NCBI RefSeq assembly: GCF_051200875.1 | Contig: NZ_CP195191.1 | Span: 2,418,001 to 2,482,000 of the forward strand | Direction of reading: 5' to 3' | DNA: 64,000 nt | Source of the DNA: Pseudotabrizicola sp051200875 | GTDB lineage: Bacteria; Pseudomonadota; Alphaproteobacteria; Rhodobacterales; Rhodobacteraceae | In this document: positions 1-9,150 of the stretch, piece by piece | Layout: the number at the start of each line of letters is the position of its first letter | Position numbering within the stretch: the stretch's first letter is position 1 | Program-made: the position numbers and the translations under genes | Notes under the pieces: model-generated | What the model saw: the letters and a program-made list of their open reading frames with translations, nothing else | Database searches by the model: none | What the model was told of the DNA's origin: nothing

Positions 1-504
1 GTGCAAGGCGGCAACCAGTTCAGGGTCATCACTGGTCTGCACAACGACAATCCCTTCTTCAGTCACATCAATCGTTGTCTCCAACTTCTCTGACCGCTCA
101 AAGAAGATGTCCAAGGTCGGACTTTGGATAAAGATCTTCGGGTCATCCTTGGCGTCGACGCGTCCGATCATTCCGCTGACATGGCTGACCAAGGCCTCCA
201 TCACCTGCGGGTCCGACGATTTGGTGACCGTGCGAATACCGTTTGGCAGGTTCTCGACCGTGCGCGTCATGGTTTGAAAGCCCGCAAACATCACCGCCAG
301 TTCGGCGCTTTCCTCGGGCGTGGCATTCTCGCCCCGCAGTCCCGGCATCGTGGCCTCATCATGGCCCATGCCCCCCGGCCCATGCATCATCTGATGCATC
401 TGGTCGTGGTTCATCCCCATCATCTGCGCCCCGGCATATTGCGTGCCCGCATACCCTGCGAGAGCCAAAGCCCCCACGCCCACCAAGACCTTAACCGCTT
501 TCAT
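1..504 (-). CDS. Secreted Met/His-rich protein of unknown function (3' end beyond window)
   Basis: An open frame runs leftward from an ATG at 504 off the window edge, so 168 codons are visible and the C-terminus is missing. A GGAGG ribosome site lies 5-6 bases upstream. The first 24 residues look like a signal peptide or N-terminal anchor. Residues of about 25-55 are rich in Met and His (QMMGMNHDQMHQMMHG), a composition seen in copper-handling periplasmic proteins. The rest (FAGFQTMTRTVENLPNGI, HVSGMIGRVDAKDDP) is a soluble domain ending in acidic strands. I do not recognise a named family. Metal binding is inferred from composition only. Confidence 0.7.
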   Translation of the reverse strand, partial: MKAVKVLVGVGALALAGYAGTQYAGAQMMGMNHDQMHQMMHGPGGMGHDEATMPGLRGENATPEESAELAVMFAGFQTMTRTVENLPNGIRTVTKSSDPQVMEALVSHVSGMIGRVDAKDDPKIFIQSPTLDIFFERSEKLETTIDVTEEGIVVVQTSDDPELVAALH

Positions 505-592
505 AGCGCGTCCTCCAAAATCACATTCGCAAAGTTATATACGTATTCATTTCGGGATTCCGACTGCGTTGTCTGGTCGCGGAGCAAATTTT

Positions 593-1135
593 TCAGGCGA
601 CGGCCGGCAAGCGTTGCGCCAAGATCGAAATGACCGCGCGCGCTTCCGGTATTGGCGGCGCTTCGACCCGGCAGTAATCGCGGCAATCCGCGCTCCGCGT
701 GATCAGCCCCAATTCCACCATCGTCCGCCGTAAAATGGGGGCGTCGCCGAACGTGTGCCATTGGTTCAAGGCCGCGCTAAAGGCGCGCTCGTCCATCACG
801 GCCCGCGCCGGAATCCGCGCCCACAGCACCCGTACCGCCAAATGCTGCAAATGGGTTTTCGCAGGCCAGCGGATCAACCGACCCTCTTTGTCGAAACAGC
901 GCAACATCACCTCAACAAGGGCCGCATCTGCCACCGGCGCCACTTGCTCCACCTTCTCGCGGGTTTGCCCAGCGCGCAGGTGCTGCAAATTGCGAAAGCC
1001 CGCCGCACGGGCCAACATGTTCATCAGGGCCACATGCCCCGGCGGCTTTGCCTGCTGCTCCAGTTCCAGAAGCAGGGTCTTGGCAAAGGTGGAAAGGTCA
1101 CTCACCGAAAGGGAAATCAAATCCCGTGTCATCAT
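593..1135 (-). CDS. DUF2087 domain protein
   Basis: A protein of 180 residues starting at the ATG-ATG pair at 1135/1132, where GAGGAT precedes the start; the open frame further upstream has no start with a ribosome site. The C-terminal half fits DUF2087: a run around FDKEGRLIRWPAK, then an aromatic-rich helix and a block ending in LRRTMVELGLITR. DUF2087 resembles a winged helix and occurs alone or fused to MarR/ArsR-type regulators. Here the N-terminal ~80 residues (LSTFAKTLLLELEQQ, MLARAAGFRNLQHLRAG) are helical and not a regulator I recognise. A DNA-binding or regulatory role is plausible but unproven. Confidence 0.75.
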   Translation of the reverse strand: MMTRDLISLSVSDLSTFAKTLLLELEQQAKPPGHVALMNMLARAAGFRNLQHLRAGQTREKVEQVAPVADAALVEVMLRCFDKEGRLIRWPAKTHLQHLAVRVLWARIPARAVMDERAFSAALNQWHTFGDAPILRRTMVELGLITRSADCRDYCRVEAPPIPEARAVISILAQRLPAVA

Positions 1136-1329
1136 ATCCTCATGGTCAGGCCAAAGCGTCGTGGTCACCGGCTTGCAACAGGGCCCCATGCAGGAAATGG
1201 GTCCGAAGGATGAGCAGGTTTAGCTGGCTGAATGGCCCGGTGACGCCTGGGTGAACTGCTGACCCTTGGGCAAAGCTACGCGTTGCATCCGCTCGTGACA
1301 AGCCGGCAAAGGCTCTGCCTTTTGTCTGC

Positions 1330-1363
1330 ACGGGGGGTGTACAGGGGGTGTACGCAAGGTGCA
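1330..1363 (-). repeat. 34-bp GTGTAC repeat, copy A
   Basis: These 34 bases are the exact reverse complement of 60355-60388, and flanking similarity (one mismatch, then CAGACAA) extends the match by about 8 bases. The core holds two tandem GGGGGTGTAC units. It lies about 195 bp upstream of the DUF2087 gene (minus strand), with the same orientation relative to that gene as copy B has to aspA. The 1136-1458 gap holds nothing else I can identify apart from the ribosome site of the next gene. Confidence 0.85.
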
Positions 1364-1458
1364 CCGACGTTTCTGGCGGATTTTTGTCGTTTCCGGTCGC
1401 ATTCGGGCCTCACGCCCGGAAAGCTCTCACCGCTAGGCTGACCTGATTGGAGGACGTC

Positions 1459-3435
1459 ATGACTCGGCACCCGCACCTGCTTTCCCCCCTGCAACTGCGC
1501 GGCCACACCCTGCGCAACCGCATCGTCTTTGGCGCCCATACAAACAACATGTCAGATCAGGGAATTCCCGGCCCACGAATGGGAAAATACCTTTTGGAAC
1601 GGGCACTTGGCGGGGCTGCGATGGTTGTCTGCGAACCGGTTCCGGTGCATCGGACCGGGGTTCTGACACGCGGCAACCTGCTGCATTCGTCTGACGAAAT
1701 TATCAAGCCATTTCAAAAGATTACGGATGAGGTAAAGGCCGCCGGAGCCGTTATCTGCCAACAGCTTTACCATATCGGCGCCCATGGCGACAGCGACCTC
1801 AGCTTCGCCCCCCACTGGTCCCCCTCCGGCCATTCCAGCTACCACGACAGCGACGGCTCTCATAAGATGACAGTGGCCGAAATCGAAGAGCTGATCGAGG
1901 CCCATATCAACGCCGCAATCCGCTGCAAAAAGTCAGGATTTCAAGGGGTTGAAGTCTGGGCCGCCTACCATTCCCTGCTTGATCAGTTCTGGACCCCATG
2001 GTCCAACACCCGTGACGACGACTGGGGTGGAAGCCTTGAAAACCGCACCCGTTTTTCCAGACGCATCATCGAAGGCATCCGCAAAGCCTGCGGCGAGGAT
2101 TTCGTGATCGGCCTTGCCGTCAGCACCTCAGACAGTCACAACGTTCTGCTTTCAAAAGAAAATCTGGCCGAGATCGTGGCCCTGCACGATGCCACTGGAC
2201 ATGTCGATTACGTCACTTGCGGTCACGGCGGGTATCTCGATTTCGAACGCCTGATGCCGACTTTCATTTTCGGCGAAAAGCTGACAACGCCAATGACAGA
2301 GATCCTGAAAGGCGTTGTGAAACATGCCGTTATCACGTCCGAGGCGCATGTCCGCACCCCCGAAAACGGCGAGGCCGTCATCGCCAGCGGACAGGCCGAC
2401 CTTGTCTCGATCGTCCGCGGCCAGATCGCAGACCCGCATCTGGCCCGCAAAACCAGCGAAGGCCGCGCCGAAGATGTCCGCGGCTGCATTTCCTGCAATC
2501 AGATGTGTTGGGGGCGACGCTCACGCGACTACTGGATCTCCTGCCTGATCAACCCTTCCGCCGGTCGCGAATGGGAATGGGGCGGCGACCGCTTTACGCC
2601 GACGGAAAATCCAAAATCGGTTCTCGTTGTCGGGGCCGGCCCTGCCGGCCTTGAAGCCGCACGCGCTGCAGCGGAACGCGGTCATCACGTTGAAATCGTT
2701 GAAGCACTGCCAAAGACCGGGGGGCAATTTCGGCTAGCGGGGGAACAGCCCAGACGGGCGCAAATCCTTGATCTGCTGGACTGGTACGAACGACAGTTCG
2801 CCCGCCTTGGTGTCACGCTCCGCCTGAACACCTTCCTAGATGAGGACGAAATCGCCGCACACCCGGCCGAAATCATCATCCTCGCGACAGGGTCCCTCCC
2901 GGACGATACGGCGCTGCAACGCTGGGCGCCCGACCTTGGCCCGCTTCCCGGGCATCAGCTTGGCGGGGTGTGGTCAGCCGAAGCCGCGATGCGCCGCGAA
3001 GCAAGACTGGGCGACCACGTCGTCGTCTATGACGAAGGCGGCAATTGGCGCGGCGTGGGTACGGCTTGGGCACTGGCGGAACGCGGCCACAAGGTCACCC
3101 TGATCACTCCCGACCCCTTTATCGGCAAGGAAATTGCCCGCACCTCCGCCGATGGGCCCGCGCGCCAACGGCTTGCAAAGCTTGGCACAAAAATGCTGAC
3201 CGAGCATTGCCTGACCCGCTGGCACGGAAATGGTGTCAGCATCCGCAGCTTTCTGACCGGCGAAGAAACGACGCTGCCCGCATCTGGACTTGTCATGGCC
3301 ACCACAAATGTGGCCTTCGATCCTTGGCCGGACAGCTTTGCGGGGAAGACCACCTATCGCATCGGCGATTGCGTGGCCCCAAGACAGGCCCCCTACGCCT
3401 TTCACGAGGGCCGCAAGATTGCCTTTGCCTTCTGA
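1459..3435 (+). CDS. TMADH-type NADH:flavin oxidoreductase (FMN, 4Fe-4S, FAD)
   Basis: A 658-residue enzyme. The ATG at 1459 is chosen because GGAGGACGTC lies directly before it. Residues 1-330 form the old-yellow-enzyme TIM barrel. C343, C346, C350 and C362 make the C-x2-C-x3-C-x11-C 4Fe-4S site of the trimethylamine dehydrogenase / dienoyl-CoA reductase family. A Rossmann motif GAGPAG at about 392-397 opens the FAD domain, and a second nucleotide domain follows (EGGNWRGVGTAWALAERG). Relatives demethylate or dehydrogenate amines (trimethylamine, dimethylamine, N-methylproline/stachydrine) or reduce enoyl groups. The W/Y-rich active-site stretch (VEVWAAYHSLLDQFWTPWS) favours an N-methyl amine substrate, but this is inference. 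It is monocistronic and faces an M20 amidohydrolase gene. Confidence 0.85.
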   Translation: MTRHPHLLSPLQLRGHTLRNRIVFGAHTNNMSDQGIPGPRMGKYLLERALGGAAMVVCEPVPVHRTGVLTRGNLLHSSDEIIKPFQKITDEVKAAGAVICQQLYHIGAHGDSDLSFAPHWSPSGHSSYHDSDGSHKMTVAEIEELIEAHINAAIRCKKSGFQGVEVWAAYHSLLDQFWTPWSNTRDDDWGGSLENRTRFSRRIIEGIRKACGEDFVIGLAVSTSDSHNVLLSKENLAEIVALHDATGHVDYVTCGHGGYLDFERLMPTFIFGEKLTTPMTEILKGVVKHAVITSEAHVRTPENGEAVIASGQADLVSIVRGQIADPHLARKTSEGRAEDVRGCISCNQMCWGRRSRDYWISCLINPSAGREWEWGGDRFTPTENPKSVLVVGAGPAGLEAARAAAERGHHVEIVEALPKTGGQFRLAGEQPRRAQILDLLDWYERQFARLGVTLRLNTFLDEDEIAAHPAEIIILATGSLPDDTALQRWAPDLGPLPGHQLGGVWSAEAAMRREARLGDHVVVYDEGGNWRGVGTAWALAERGHKVTLITPDPFIGKEIARTSADGPARQRLAKLGTKMLTEHCLTRWHGNGVSIRSFLTGEETTLPASGLVMATTNVAFDPWPDSFAGKTTYRIGDCVAPRQAPYAFHEGRKIAFAF

Positions 3436-3466
3436 TCTTTCTTCTGCCCGAAATTATCCCGGGGGT

Positions 3467-3510
3467 CAGCAGGTTTCAAAGAAACCTGCTGCATGGGGGC
3501 AGCGCCCCCT
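3467..3510. terminator. Bidirectional hairpins between convergent genes
   Basis: A perfect 11-bp stem with a 3-nt loop (arms 3467-3477 and 3481-3491) is followed by a second hairpin GGGGGC-AGC-GCCCCC and a short T-run. They sit between the ends of the oxidoreductase and amidohydrolase genes. Just before them lies the module AAATTATCCCGGGGG, shared with other hairpins in this window. Confidence 0.7.
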
Positions 3511-3512
3511 TT

Positions 3513-4781
3513 CTACAGAAGATCGTCCAAAACCAAGGCCATCACCTTGGCGCTGTCCAGCATGTCCTGAACGCCAACCCATTCGTCCGGTTGGTGGGCC
3601 AGATGAAGCAGGCCTGGACCGTAAGCGATGCAGTTTTGCAGCCGCCCGATGCGGTCGATGTGCTTCTGATCGTAAGTTCCGGGCGAAACGACATAATCCG
3701 CAGAGCGCGCCAAGACACGTTCAATCGCGGCCGCCGTGGACCGGACAACGGGCGCGTCCCTGTCAGCCATAACGGGCTGCACTTCGAAAAGATCGCGGAT
3801 CTCATAATGAAAGCTCGGACGCTGCGACTTTACCCGCTCTAAAACTGAAACCATCTCGGCCTTCACTTCGGTCAGCTTTTCTTCGATCAGAAAACGCCGG
3901 TCGATGATGATCCGGCAGCGATCTGCCACACAGGGGGCTGGCAATCCGGTATATCCCGCCTCGGGCTCAGCTTCGCCACCATGGATTGAATTAATATTCA
4001 GTGTCGACTGGCGTGCACCTTCGGGGACCACGGGCATCGCAGTGTGCTTGGTTGCAAGCAAGGGATAAAGGCGTTCCTCGATTTCGGAAAGCACGGCCCC
4101 CATATGCCGGATCGCACTGTCCCCCAGAAAGGGCATCGAGCCATGGGCAATGCGGCCATGGGTTTCGATCTCGGCCCACCAGACGCCTCGATGGCCAAGG
4201 CAAATACGGTCTTTGTGCAGCGGCTCCGGGATGATGACATGCTGCACCCTGTCGGGTGAGAAATATCCACGTTCCGCCAAATAGGCGACGCCACCGTAGC
4301 CACCCGTTTCCTCATCAGCCGTGGCTGAAATTTCAATTGCTCCTTGCCAGTCGGGTTTCGCGTTCAAAAAGGCCTCGGCGGCAATGATGCTTGCCGCCAA
4401 GCCACCCTTCATGTCGCAAGCACCGCGGCCATAGATCCTGTCCCCATCCAGTTCTCCGCCAAAGGGGTCACGGGTCCAGCCATGCCCAACCTCCACCACG
4501 TCATGATGGCTGTTGAAGTGAACGCAGTCACCCGAACCCCTTTCAACTCGCGCAACCAGATTCCACCGGGGATGGAGATCGCTGTCCCCCGGGGCACCGC
4601 GCGCGCGAATGAACTCTACCTGAAAGCCGTGAGCGATCAGTCGGGCGGCGAGGTAATCGCAAATCTCCCGGTATTTGCGCCCCGGCGGGTTCAAAGTCGG
4701 GATTCGTATCAAGTCTTGCGTCAGACCGATAAGGTCTTGGCGACGGGCATCGACTGCGGCAAGAATGGCATGGTCTGACAT
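3513..4781 (-). CDS. M20 family metallo-amidohydrolase (ArgE/DapE type)
   Basis: A 422-residue zinc-dependent deacylase, cytoplasmic, of the ArgE/DapE/carboxypeptidase G2 family. The metal site is visible: H92-x-D94 (SHHDVV), D123 (CDMKGG), general base E157 with metal ligand E158 (ADEETGG), E186 (IIPEP) and a C-terminal His (LLHLAHQPDEW). The lid domain in between includes the conserved His of RIAHGSMPF. The length fits ArgE/DapE-like enzymes, but nothing fixes the substrate. True argE and dapE usually sit elsewhere in these genomes, so this is probably a catabolic N-acyl amino acid or peptide hydrolase, perhaps linked to the convergent amine-oxidising enzyme. Confidence 0.85.
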   Translation of the reverse strand: MSDHAILAAVDARRQDLIGLTQDLIRIPTLNPPGRKYREICDYLAARLIAHGFQVEFIRARGAPGDSDLHPRWNLVARVERGSGDCVHFNSHHDVVEVGHGWTRDPFGGELDGDRIYGRGACDMKGGLAASIIAAEAFLNAKPDWQGAIEISATADEETGGYGGVAYLAERGYFSPDRVQHVIIPEPLHKDRICLGHRGVWWAEIETHGRIAHGSMPFLGDSAIRHMGAVLSEIEERLYPLLATKHTAMPVVPEGARQSTLNINSIHGGEAEPEAGYTGLPAPCVADRCRIIIDRRFLIEEKLTEVKAEMVSVLERVKSQRPSFHYEIRDLFEVQPVMADRDAPVVRSTAAAIERVLARSADYVVSPGTYDQKHIDRIGRLQNCIAYGPGLLHLAHQPDEWVGVQDMLDSAKVMALVLDDLL

Positions 4782-4898
4782 GTGGGTATCGTGGCGTGGG
4801 TCTGTTGTTTCGGCAATCCGATTTCCCCGATGTCGGGGATGTAATTTGTTTTTACATTCCTAAGTAACAAACATAGGCGTGGTCCAGTGGAGGGCAAT

Positions 4899-5972
4899 AT
4901 GGCCGATTTTGAAGCGCAGATTTCCGAGAGCCAGAAACAAGTGGCAGAGGCACAGGCCAAGATTTCGGCCGTGACCAGCCGGATCGAGACCGCGCGCGCC
5001 AAACTGGCTGCCGGAGAGGCCGCGATCGACATTGAGAATGCGACGTTGGAAGACGTGCACAAGCACACCGATCTGATGAACGCCAACATCGCCGAACTGA
5101 TCATGGGGTTGGATGATGTGACGGCGGGCTTTTCCAAGGACTTCGACGAAATGCGGTCGAAAACCGGTATGGAAAGCTTCATCGGCATTTTCAGCAATGC
5201 AAAGTCCGAAAGCATGCGCCAAGAACGCCTGCGGTCGGCCAGCATTGACGACAAACTTCAAGACCTGATCAGCAAGTCCGACGTGATCGTCAAACTGCTT
5301 CAAGGCCAACTCGACATGTTGAATGGTCAGAAGTCCAGCGTTGAAGCCAACTTGTCGGACACCCTGACTGAACGCGAAGACACCGTTGGCGCGCTGGAGG
5401 CCGTTCGGGCGGAGATCGCCGGGATGGACCCAAAGATCATTGAGTTGGAAAACAAGATCAGTGTCGAACAGGATGCAGCGGCGCGGACCAAGTTGGAGAC
5501 GGAACTTGCAGCCCTGAACACGCGCTATAATGCGCTTGTGCAGGACGAGCAGGTGAAGCTGGCGAAAAGCCAGACGCTGGAGCGGTATATCGAAAAGGGT
5601 AAGACCTGGATGGACAGCCTTCAAAACCAGGCGGCCACCCAATTGGTGCTAATCAACAAGCTGCAAACAGACACCAAGCAGCGTGTTGTCTTGTATGATG
5701 CCCTGACCTCCAGCTTGAAGACCGCACAGCAGCAGGACGTGGCCCACCGGATCAACGAAATCGGGGTCAAGACCGATCAGGAAGCCCAAGCCGCAATGGC
5801 CGCCATCGGCGCCGCCACCAATGACAAGATGGCCGACATGCTGGAAGCCCATGAAGCTCATATGGTCTTTGCGCGCAAGATACTGGAACAAAAGGCAAAG
5901 GCCGATGAACGGTTCAATCGCCGCTTTGCTGCGATTGTCGAAAAGCATGACAAGAATGCCTATGGCGAATAA
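4899..5972 (+). CDS. Coiled-coil protein, first gene of AAA-ATPase operon
   Basis: A 357-residue, Glu/Lys/Gln/Ala-rich protein, almost wholly helical, with no signal peptide or membrane segment. GGAGGG sits before the ATG at 4899, so the GTG frame extension upstream is not needed. Long coiled coils span about residues 1-40 and 120-300; a short non-coil piece with Gly and Phe (ESFIGIFSNAKS) lies near residue 90. The layout recalls PspA- or TelA-like coiled-coil proteins, but I cannot assign it to either. It is 15 bases from the next gene, and the same-strand run continues to 11460. I infer a structural scaffold or adaptor for the AAA ATPase encoded two genes downstream. Confidence 0.75.
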   Translation: MADFEAQISESQKQVAEAQAKISAVTSRIETARAKLAAGEAAIDIENATLEDVHKHTDLMNANIAELIMGLDDVTAGFSKDFDEMRSKTGMESFIGIFSNAKSESMRQERLRSASIDDKLQDLISKSDVIVKLLQGQLDMLNGQKSSVEANLSDTLTEREDTVGALEAVRAEIAGMDPKIIELENKISVEQDAAARTKLETELAALNTRYNALVQDEQVKLAKSQTLERYIEKGKTWMDSLQNQAATQLVLINKLQTDTKQRVVLYDALTSSLKTAQQQDVAHRINEIGVKTDQEAQAAMAAIGAATNDKMADMLEAHEAHMVFARKILEQKAKADERFNRRFAAIVEKHDKNAYGE

Positions 5973-5987
5973 GCCTGCGGGGAATTC

Positions 5988-7118
5988 GTGAACAACGACG
6001 TCAAGGAAAAGCTGACGAAAGACCATGCCGAGTTGAGCGATACTCAGGTCGTGCGTCGCTATTTCGCGAAGTTTGACCGCATCTCGGGGCATCTTGGCCG
6101 GGTTGCGGCGGAACTGGAAAATGAAGGCACCCTCAGCCGCACTGAAACGCGTGTGCTGGGGCGCTATCTGGCAGCCCTAGCAAAGACCTTTCAGGCGCTT
6201 TCGCATAAGTACCTAATGACGGGGCGCGCAGATGGTGCGCCACGGTTGACCTTCGACTGGCATGAAAGCGGCTTTCCCGTTGCGCAAGAATTGATGTTGA
6301 TGGCGGTGGATGCCGCCAATGTTCACAAACATCTTGCGGGCATTGCCAGCGTGGAGGAGTTGAAGGACAGGATGGTGCGTCAGATCGTTGGCGATCTTTC
6401 CATCCCGACGGCGCTTCAATTTGCCCTGTCGCAGCGGCTTTATTACGAAGCCTTGGCGCAAGGGGGAATGTTCCTGTCACGCAATGATCCCGAGGCGCAG
6501 TGGATTGAGAATATCGGTGAACGACGAAAGTTTCTAATCCATTGGGCGGTATTCGACACGCAGTTGAACCAGCCAGTTGTGTATCTGATGGATGTCGAGG
6601 ATTCAGGGCGTAAGGCTTTGCCCAGCGACGATCGACGTTGGCCGATGGCGCAGCAGCATTTGATGGCTCAATCCATGGGCGGGCTGAAACTGTTGACCAT
6701 CGCGACCGGGTTTGACACCGACTTTGCCGATCTGCACCCCAAACGTCTGCGGCGCATTCACCTTGGGCCGATGTATTCCAGCGCCTATACCCTGCAATCA
6801 GGTCCGATCTCTGATGTTCTGACCACGGCAAAGGCCCCGCAAGGCGAGGACTGGGCATTGGTCTGGACTGTCGAGGATCTGATTTCTGATCGCACCGAGC
6901 AGGTCAAGGACGGTTGGTTCTCGACCGTCGAACGCCAGATTTTCAAGCTTGATCCATTCTTGGGGCAGGGTGTTGACCACGGTGCAACCCGGATGGAGCG
7001 CATGGTGATCTTGCCGGAACGTCCATTCCAAGTCCTTATGGATTTGAAACCTCCGGGTTTTCGCGATGTGCGCAAATTCATCGTTGGCGCGGGTGGGCGC
7101 ATCATTTCGACCCGTTGA
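5988..7118 (+). CDS. Uncharacterised 376-residue protein, second gene of AAA operon
   Basis: Starts with GTG at 5988, preceded by GCGGGGAATTC. Residues 1-100 are helical (LGRYLAALAKTFQALSHKYL), followed by a mixed alpha/beta region with a recurrent aromatic pattern (RRKFLIHWAVFDTQLNQP, VVYLMDVEDSG) and a C-terminal basic domain (PPGFRDVRKFIVGAGGRI). No signal peptide, membrane helix, nucleotide-binding motif or catalytic signature is visible. I do not recognise the family. Spacing of 15 and 18 bases to its neighbours indicates co-transcription with the coiled-coil protein and the AAA ATPase, so a partner role in the same complex is the reasonable inference. Confidence 0.7.
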   Translation: MNNDVKEKLTKDHAELSDTQVVRRYFAKFDRISGHLGRVAAELENEGTLSRTETRVLGRYLAALAKTFQALSHKYLMTGRADGAPRLTFDWHESGFPVAQELMLMAVDAANVHKHLAGIASVEELKDRMVRQIVGDLSIPTALQFALSQRLYYEALAQGGMFLSRNDPEAQWIENIGERRKFLIHWAVFDTQLNQPVVYLMDVEDSGRKALPSDDRRWPMAQQHLMAQSMGGLKLLTIATGFDTDFADLHPKRLRRIHLGPMYSSAYTLQSGPISDVLTTAKAPQGEDWALVWTVEDLISDRTEQVKDGWFSTVERQIFKLDPFLGQGVDHGATRMERMVILPERPFQVLMDLKPPGFRDVRKFIVGAGGRIISTR

Positions 7119-7136
7119 TTTCAAAGGAAAACGATT

Positions 7137-9062
7137 ATGTCCACGCGTGATACGATGGAGCTGAAGGAAGAAGCGATACGGGCCCAGTATGACACCGCGC
7201 TGAACCTTTTGACCGGTTTTGATCATGCGCCGCGCCTTGCGAAATCAGTCGAACCCGCCGCCCCGGAGCGCAGCCCCGGCATTGGCACGCGCCCCCGGTT
7301 CCGATCCACGACACCCGGCCTTGTGACCCGACCGACCACCCGGCCCGGAGGAGTAAGGGTGGTTGAACGGGTTGAAGCGTTGGCAGACGGACTCCTTTCC
7401 CCGCAGCAATCCGCGGTCCTTCATGCCTTGCGGAGGGGAGTCGCCATCGCCTTGGCGATGGGAGAGGCTTTTGCCCAGCAATCCGCCTTGGGAGAGTTGA
7501 AGAAAGCCAATCTGGAAGGTCGGCTTCCAGACCTTCGTCGCGCCGAATTCACCGAACTTTTGGCCGCTGAAGCCTTAGTCTCGCTTTTTAGCTTTGCCAA
7601 CGCCACGGCATTCCTTCTGGCGCCTCATCTGGGCGCACTGACGGTTGAGGTCGGCACGGTCGACGAAGTGCTGACCGACAATGCCCCCTTGGCCTTGCAA
7701 GGCGCTTTGTGGGAGTTGGATCAGGACATTGGCCTGCACGTGACGGAAGAACCGCGCCTTGCTACCACGGTTGCCGCCTTTTGCGAAGCGCTGATGGAAA
7801 AGGTGGCGTTGCGCGCGGCAAATGCTCCAAGGCTTGATGGGTTTATCAACAATTCCTGGAAGGTCGAGGCTGATGGGCTAAGCCTGTCCGGCTTCAAACC
7901 CGCCCGCGCCGCAAAGGGCGGGCAGATCACCATGCAGTTCAAGAAACCGCATGAGGTGGTGGGCAACCACATCGCCAAATATCAGTCGATGAAACTGGCC
8001 AAGATGTTGATGGCCTATGATTTTGACCGCAAGCTGAACCCCTTTGCCGAACTGGGCGGGTTCATCTTTACCTTCATGGGCGACGGCAAGCCGGGAACAG
8101 GCAAGACCACCCTGATCCAGATGATGGCGGGGCTGCTCAATGAGTATTGCAAGGTGGCAGGCTACCCATTCCGCTATCAGAACTTCTCAATCGACCAGAT
8201 CGACAGTTATCAGGGCAAGTCGGGCCAGAACGCCAAGGCGTTTATCGACACGATCATCGACCCCGGCGTGATCGGCTTTGGCACCATTGACGATATTGAC
8301 CAAGTGGCGGGCAAGCGCGGCGACCGGCAGTCGAGCGCCGGCCAGCAAGAGGTTACAGCGGTCTTCATGGGGGCATTCGCCGGGGCGGGCACTGTGGTGC
8401 GCGGCAATTGCACCTTTGGGATGTTCAGCAACTACCCCGAGAATGTTGACGACGCCCTGCGCCAAAGGGCCGGCGCACGATTCCTCGTCGATGGCCCGCA
8501 AACGCGCGAGGATTATATCGACATCCTCTCGCTGCTCTTGGGCAAGAACCACCAGATCCCCTTGGGCGATCATGAGTTATTTGCGGCCCAAGAGATCAAA
8601 AAGGCCGTCGCGGCCAGTTTCGAGGGCCATTCGCGGCCCCATGAAGACGGGCTGATCAAGGTCTGGGAAAAGGTTGCCGCCGAGATCGGGCCGCTGGATA
8701 CGATTGCGAAAATCGGCCGCTATTTGAAGGCGATCCAAGAAGCGGATGAACGTTTCACCGGCCGTGCGATCAAGAATATCACCGATGCGGTCAAGGTGCG
8801 GGCGATGGATTTCGAACTGCCCGATGAATGGATGGAAAACCCCGACCTCTTCCTCTTCAAACCCTATGACGACAAGCTGGTGATGATCCGCAGCCTGACG
8901 ACGCCGATCACCGTTGACATGGTGATCCAAGAGATCAACCGCTACGCCGACAGCGAATTCCGCTATGCCGACAAGTCGGATGAAGTTGCCATCACCAACA
9001 TGGTGCGAGACTTCGGCCGCACCGAAGAGGCAAAGCGGCGTTATCTGGAGGGGAAAGGCTGA
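7137..9062 (+). CDS. AAA family ATPase, core of the six-gene operon
   Basis: A 641-residue protein. Residues 1-100 are Pro/Arg-rich and probably disordered; 100-300 form a helical domain; the AAA module follows. Walker A is G315-T325 (GDGKPGTGKTT), Walker B is F381-D388 (FGTIDDID), a sensor-1-like Asn is N432 in FGMFSNYPEN, and R442/R444 (LRQRAGARF) are candidate Arg fingers. The C-terminal ~180 residues are a lid plus an extra helical domain. There is no HTH, peptidase or VWA domain, so this is neither a PspF-type activator nor a Lon/FtsH protease. AAA proteins of this layout usually form hexamers that remodel a partner; here the partners are probably the flanking gene products. Family known, function unknown. 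Confidence 0.85.
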   Translation: MSTRDTMELKEEAIRAQYDTALNLLTGFDHAPRLAKSVEPAAPERSPGIGTRPRFRSTTPGLVTRPTTRPGGVRVVERVEALADGLLSPQQSAVLHALRRGVAIALAMGEAFAQQSALGELKKANLEGRLPDLRRAEFTELLAAEALVSLFSFANATAFLLAPHLGALTVEVGTVDEVLTDNAPLALQGALWELDQDIGLHVTEEPRLATTVAAFCEALMEKVALRAANAPRLDGFINNSWKVEADGLSLSGFKPARAAKGGQITMQFKKPHEVVGNHIAKYQSMKLAKMLMAYDFDRKLNPFAELGGFIFTFMGDGKPGTGKTTLIQMMAGLLNEYCKVAGYPFRYQNFSIDQIDSYQGKSGQNAKAFIDTIIDPGVIGFGTIDDIDQVAGKRGDRQSSAGQQEVTAVFMGAFAGAGTVVRGNCTFGMFSNYPENVDDALRQRAGARFLVDGPQTREDYIDILSLLLGKNHQIPLGDHELFAAQEIKKAVAASFEGHSRPHEDGLIKVWEKVAAEIGPLDTIAKIGRYLKAIQEADERFTGRAIKNITDAVKVRAMDFELPDEWMENPDLFLFKPYDDKLVMIRSLTTPITVDMVIQEINRYADSEFRYADKSDEVAITNMVRDFGRTEEAKRRYLEGKG

Positions 9063-9080
9063 TGATGCTGACCCAGACTT

Positions 9081-9125
9081 GGGGGCTCTGCCCCCGCGCC
9101 TTCGGCGCTCCCCCGGGATATTTTT
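9081..9125. repeat. Intergenic double-hairpin module inside the AAA operon
   Basis: Two adjacent hairpins, GGGGGCTCTGCCCCC and GCGCCTTCGGCGC, are followed by TCCCCCGGGATATTTTT. The last part is the reverse complement of the AAATATCCCGGGGG core found at 3450 and 26754. It fills most of the 88-base gap between the ATPase gene and the next gene, and could act as a partial terminator or processing site that sets their ratio. Confidence 0.7.
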
Positions 9126-9150
9126 CGACAGAAAATGGGAGTGCGAGCGC

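Noticed and set aside
4782..4898. CCCCGATGTCGGGG hairpin as a terminator
   Set aside because: It lies between divergent genes where no transcript ends; it may be part of a promoter, but I cannot support a role.
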